Shown one piece after another: positions 43,313-46,276 of a stretch of DNA of 46,276 nt. Made by a program: the position numbers and the translations under genes. Location of the stretch: contig NZ_RHNO01000019.1 in assembly GCF_003946265.1 (NCBI RefSeq), positions 1-46,276 of the forward strand, read 5' to 3'. The DNA comes from Levilactobacillus yonginensis (GTDB lineage: Bacteria; Bacillota; Bacilli; Lactobacillales; Lactobacillaceae). The first letter of the stretch is position 1. Each line of letters begins with the position of its first letter. Under the pieces are notes generated by a model. It ran no database searches and had not been told where the DNA came from. It saw only the letters and a program-made list of their open reading frames with translations.

Positions 43313-44107
43313 CTAATATTGAAAAAGTTGGGCCATCATACCAGATCCGTCAGCAGCAAAGCTAAACCCAACTTCACTGTAGTGGGCCCAAGTATTCAGC
43401 TCGGTATCACGGTGTAATTTATCACAGGTCATTAACTCATTGACCGCGGTCTTCGCCGTTCCCTTATAAGTGATATTGCCGTTCACATTATATACCAGCG
43501 TAGCACCCAGACCGCTCGCCATGTAACCGGCTGGTAAGTAGTAAGCGGGGAGTTCCGCCATCGTTTCGGCATAGCCACTCATCTTGGCATTATAGGACTG
43601 GCCATTTGGGCGAATGTGATCGTCACGAATCCACAATTCATGCGCCCGGACGTTGACCTTCTTCAATAAGCTCTTCCGATGCTTCAAGGTGCTGCGTCCC
43701 TGTTGCTTCCGGTAGGCATTGAACTGTTTCAGATAACTCGTCCCAACTTTTTTATTCAGGACTGATTCCTTAACGTATTTAACGGTAACTTTGGCCGGCA
43801 ATTTGCTATAACTGTACGTTTTTTTGAGGGAAAATGGCACGTACCCCTTAATCTTGGTGACATACCCCTTGCTGGTACTCCAAGCATCGCCATTTCCTTG
43901 TGGGCTAAACTGACTCCCATAACCCTTAACACTGGCACCAGTGCTGGTAAAAGTTTTGTTAGCTTTCAATTTTTGGCCAGTGGTCGATTGATAGTGGACA
44001 ACCATCTGCTTAGCGGGTTGTTGTGTCGTCGCAGCGTTCGCAACGACTGGAAAGCCCAATCCCACTAGGGGTAAGAGTAATAGTGTCCATTTAGATGTTA
44101 TTTTCAT
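43313..44107 (-). CDS. Secreted CAP-domain protein with MucBP-like region
   Basis: The 264-aa protein has a signal peptide (cleavage near ANA-A), a MucBP-like segment (about 33-110: MVVHYQSTTGQKLKANK, then GYVPFSLKKTYSYS) and a C-terminal CAP/SCP-like domain (about 120-264). FNAYRKQQGRSTLKH and RAHELWIRDDH mark its start, and HYSEVGFSF its core. Some usual CAP metal-site residues are hard to place, so activity is doubtful. CAP proteins are secreted and often of unknown role. It lies 19 bases after the first CAP gene. Confidence 0.75.
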   Translation of the reverse strand: MKITSKWTLLLLPLVGLGFPVVANAATTQQPAKQMVVHYQSTTGQKLKANKTFTSTGASVKGYGSQFSPQGNGDAWSTSKGYVTKIKGYVPFSLKKTYSYSKLPAKVTVKYVKESVLNKKVGTSYLKQFNAYRKQQGRSTLKHRKSLLKKVNVRAHELWIRDDHIRPNGQSYNAKMSGYAETMAELPAYYLPAGYMASGLGATLVYNVNGNITYKGTAKTAVNELMTCDKLHRDTELNTWAHYSEVGFSFAADGSGMMAQLFQY

Positions 44108-44126
44108 AATTAGATTCCTTTCAATT

Positions 44127-44966
44127 TTAAAATGGCTGACTCATCACATTCATAACGTTGTAGACTGTACCATTGGTCGTAACCTTGGTGGCAATCCCGT
44201 AATAGACAAATTGGGATTCCAGCAACAATTGCCAGTGAGCGCCCTGGTCATTGCCATGTTGATAATCGTAGGCAATGCTCTTGGCAGTGGCGGCATTCGT
44301 ATTCCCCACGCCATTCATGTCCAGCACCTCACCGTGAGAAGCGTGTTCTAACCCGGCAGTCTTAAACAAACCTTGTTGAATCACGTGACCCGCACCGTCA
44401 AAGTGGCTGAAATTGGTCGTAATTTGCGTAATCCGGACATTTGAGACTTGCGTTTGAATCTGCTGATTCACTTGTAAAGCAGTAAGCCCCTTAGCAGTCC
44501 GCGCACGATTTAACTGGGCAATGAAATCTTGATTCACGGTCGCCGCATTAAATGATTGCTTGCCATCGACTTGAGAACTGCCCTGACTAGTACGTTTAGC
44601 AGGTCCCTTCTTCAAGTCTCGGCGTAGGACCCATCCTGTGTGTTTACCGTTAGCACTTTTCACTTGGTAATAGATCCGCGTTTTACGCGTTTTCTTGACG
44701 AGTAGCTTTTCATGTTTCGTGGTATACCACGTCGTGTGCGGAACCTTCTTGAGTGCCTGGTAACGTTTGCCAAGGTGCTGACTATACAAGTATCCGGCAG
44801 TGCCATGATAAGCGTGTCGCTTCATTGATTTGCGCCAAACTACCTGCACACTTCGATTACGTTTTGCACTGTATGTACTGGCTTGTGCTGAAGCTAAACT
44901 GCTTAGACCAATCACGCCACCGCTAAACACCGCGATGATGGTCATAAGCTTGTGAAACTGATTCAT
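44127..44966 (-). CDS. Secreted CAP-domain protein with SH3-like module
   Basis: The 279-aa protein has a signal peptide (MNQFHKLMTIIAVFSGGVIG, cleavage near SAQA-S), an SH3-like module (about 40-123, with VPHTTWYTTK, IYYQVKS and GWVLRRDLKK) and a CAP/SCP domain (about 145-279). NRARTAKGL, SHFDGAGHVI, GEVLDMN and the late HWQLLLESQFVYYGIA motif match the domain well. A TTG at 44969 sits one codon before ATG 44966; GGGGACAATTG suits the ATG. It heads the CAP-CAP-C39-C39 operon. Confidence 0.85.
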   Translation of the reverse strand: MNQFHKLMTIIAVFSGGVIGLSSLASAQASTYSAKRNRSVQVVWRKSMKRHAYHGTAGYLYSQHLGKRYQALKKVPHTTWYTTKHEKLLVKKTRKTRIYYQVKSANGKHTGWVLRRDLKKGPAKRTSQGSSQVDGKQSFNAATVNQDFIAQLNRARTAKGLTALQVNQQIQTQVSNVRITQITTNFSHFDGAGHVIQQGLFKTAGLEHASHGEVLDMNGVGNTNAATAKSIAYDYQHGNDQGAHWQLLLESQFVYYGIATKVTTNGTVYNVMNVMSQPF

Positions 44967-45128
44967 CAATTGTCCCCTGCTTTCCTGATATAGGGCGTTA
45001 TATGACTCACTTCAATCGAGCTGATGCTGTCTAAAATGAATCCAGCATATGTTCTATTAAGTCAATAACTTAAGTATACCGCTAGTCATGGTCGTGAGAC
45101 AATGGGACTTTGAGGACTGGTGATAATC

Positions 45129-45176
45129 AAAAAAGCATTTAGTTTACGGTTGGGTTTACCGACAACTAAATGCTTC
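45129..45176 (-). terminator. Terminator of the secreted protein gene at 45188
   Basis: AAGCATTTAGTT (45133-45144) pairs with AACTAAATGCTT (45165-45176), with an inner CGGT/ACCG helix. The minus-strand tail is TTTTTTGAT. Confidence 0.9.
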
Positions 45177-45187
45177 ATATTTCAACA

Positions 45188-45742
45188 TTAATAGATACTT
45201 GATGGTTTAACCTTGATGGTCTTACGAACGTGAGTCTTGTGATGACTGTAAACCAAGGCCGTCTTGCTACTAGTTGGTACCTTCGTGTATTGTAGGAGAA
45301 CCTTCTGCTTCTTGCCATTAAACTTCATGGTTTTAACCTTGTAGTCGGATGCGGTCAAGTATCTTGCCGTAACAAATGACGTCCAACCATTCTTCATCTT
45401 AGACATACTGAAAGCTTTTTCGTAGTTGCCCTTGATCTTAAAGACTTGGGTCTGCTTGAATCCTTTATGTAGGTATGGAAAACCATAGTATTCTAATTTA
45501 CCGACCTTGTCAGCGGAAAATTGATAAGTTGATTTTGAAATTTTAACGTGTTGATACTTTTTAGCAGTTTTGTTATACGCGTACCAGTTACCTTTCAACG
45601 CACTCGGAACCTTATGAACCTTCGGCCAAGTTGGATAACCCGAAGATGCTGAAGCAGTTGTACTAGTTGAAACAGTGACACCGCCGACGGTCAAACCAAC
45701 CAACAAGGCGGCAGACATAATCAATTTTTGTTTTGCCTTCAT
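45188..45742 (-). CDS. Small secreted protein, function unknown
   Basis: The 184-aa protein starts MKAKQKLIMSAALLVGLTVG, a signal peptide with cleavage near ASA-S. The mature part is basic and rich in Lys, Tyr and Ser, with YPTWPKVHKVPSALKGNWYAYN near its start. It resembles other small secreted proteins of this genus (compare 26751-27212) in size and composition. A TTG at 45751 would add three residues; AAAGAAG before it fits either. The upstream sequence has a possible TTGCCA-17-ATAAAT promoter near 45793-45825. Confidence 0.75.
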   Translation of the reverse strand: MKAKQKLIMSAALLVGLTVGGVTVSTSTTASASSGYPTWPKVHKVPSALKGNWYAYNKTAKKYQHVKISKSTYQFSADKVGKLEYYGFPYLHKGFKQTQVFKIKGNYEKAFSMSKMKNGWTSFVTARYLTASDYKVKTMKFNGKKQKVLLQYTKVPTSSKTALVYSHHKTHVRKTIKVKPSSIY

Positions 45743-45950
45743 TAAGAACAACTTCTTTCCATTAGTTAAGGTACATCTTGATTTTAACTTTAAATAATTT
45801 ATTTATCAATATAAATTATTGGCAAATTTTTCGCAATGCATTTAATCCCTTACTGTACCTGCTGATTTCAAACTGCCCTTAGGTGGAAAAATTCCCGCAG
45901 CTGATTGCTAATCATTTCCAGCTTTGAACGATCATCTATGTGTTTACACA
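45743..45950. other. AT-rich upstream region of the secreted protein gene
   Basis: No gene is seen. A very AT-rich block at 45786-45832 probably holds the promoter of the minus-strand gene. The remainder up to the tRNA terminator shows no structure I can assign. Confidence 0.4.
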
Positions 45951-45996
45951 AATAAAGACCCATAAGATGGACGGATTAGTCCAACCTTACGGGTCT
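45951..45996 (-). terminator. Terminator after tRNA-Thr
   Basis: GACCCATAAG (45957-45966) pairs with CTTACGGGTC (45986-45995), with an inner TGGAC/GTCCA helix. On the minus strand it is followed by a T-rich run (TTTATTTGTG). Confidence 0.8.
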
Positions 45997-46048
45997 ACTC
46001 CCAGCACTGTACAAGTCAGTAGCCTAGAAATATTGTCGATTTAATTTA

Positions 46049-46121
46049 AGCCGCTTATTGGATTTGAACCAACGACCTCTTCCTTACCATGGAAACGCTC
46101 TACCTACTGAGCTAAAGCGGC
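46049..46121 (-). tRNA. tRNA-Thr (anticodon GGU)
   Basis: Read on the minus strand, acceptor arms GCCGCTT (46115-46121) and AAGCGGC (46050-46056) pair fully. The D arm is GCTC...GAGC, the anticodon stem TTTCC/GGAAG with loop ATGGTAA gives anticodon GGT, and the T arm is GTTGG-TTCAAAT-CCAAT. The 3' CCA is not encoded. Confidence 0.95.
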
Positions 46122-46133
46122 ATAACATCTTCT

Positions 46134-46162
46134 ATTATGGACGAAATTTAGCATAATAGCAA
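46134..46162 (-). promoter_or_regulatory. Promoter of tRNA-Thr
   Basis: On the minus strand TTGCTA (46157-46162), 17-base spacer, CATAAT (46134-46139), about 13 bases before the tRNA. The -35 begins right after the 5S terminator's T run. Confidence 0.65.
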
Positions 46163-46192
46163 TAAAAAAAGGAACCCATTTCTGGGTTCCTT
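46163..46192 (-). terminator. Terminator of the rRNA operon
   Basis: GGAACCCA (46171-46178) and TGGGTTCC (46183-46190) form a stem followed on the minus strand by TTTTTTT. It lies directly after the 5S gene. Confidence 0.9.
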
Positions 46193-46196
46193 ACTG

Positions 46197-46276
46197 TTTG
46201 CGTAGCGACGTCCTATCCTCGCAGGGGGCGATCCCCCAACTACTATCAGCGTGCTGAAGCTTAACTTCCGTGTTCG
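46197..46276 (-). rRNA. rrf: 5S ribosomal RNA, 3' part (cut by the window edge)
   Basis: On the minus strand the sequence contains CGAACACGGAAGTTAAGC and ends near GGACGTCGCTACG, both typical of 5S rRNA. About 80 bases are inside the window; the 5' part, and the rest of the rRNA operon, lie beyond the right edge. The exact 3' end is set from pairing habit and may be off by a few bases. Confidence 0.93.

Overview
The window looks like chromosome from a lactic acid bacterium of the family Lactobacillaceae, probably Levilactobacillus or a close relative. The evidence is the gene content and order (purR-glmU-prs, tatD-rnmV-rsmA-veg, mevalonate-pathway HMG-CoA reductase), an LPQTNE cell-wall sorting signal, T-box and Zur-type regulation, and many small secreted proteins with a shared SH3-like module. 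The species call is inference; no rRNA long enough to decide is present. Nearly all genes lie on the minus strand. The right edge cuts into a 5S rRNA gene at the end of an rRNA operon.

Left part (1-16.7 kb) is mostly core genome. It holds a secreted SH3-like protein, a small membrane protein, the purR-glmU-prs operon behind a PurBox-like site, a zinc ABC importer operon behind a near-perfect Zur box, an alpha/beta hydrolase with a candidate cre site, an orphan RelB-like protein, ispE with a uracil-DNA-glycosylase-like gene, veg behind a strong promoter, tatD-rnmV-rsmA, and metG. The 740 bases between tatD and metG hold no credible protein gene. They hold two GC-rich, multi-branched inverted-repeat structures, which are the strongest candidates here for something undescribed.

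Middle part (16.9-36.4 kb): a Trp T-box leader precedes trpS and six tightly packed genes (ppx, mvaA, a HELLH-motif protein, a sirtuin, a small membrane protein, a DUF72 protein), with no terminator visible until after the last. A divergent helD gene follows, then a secreted tyrosine phosphatase, a Na+/H+ antiporter, a four-gene ABC exporter cluster, a flavin disulfide reductase, and a plus-strand DUF3290-DUF421-Nudix operon.

Right part (36.4-45.8 kb) is a surface and secreted protein island: a MucBP protein with a membrane anchor, a small membrane-anchored protein, a long Ser-Asp repeat wall-anchored protein, and a four-gene operon of two CAP-domain proteins and two C39-like cysteine peptidases, then another small secreted protein. 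tRNA-Thr(GGU) and the 5S rRNA end the window.

Two copies of a 111-base structured repeat (1600-1710 and 26560-26670) share conserved motifs while their stems differ in sequence but keep pairing, which suggests a dispersed structured element. All function calls are from reading the sequence; no database search was run.
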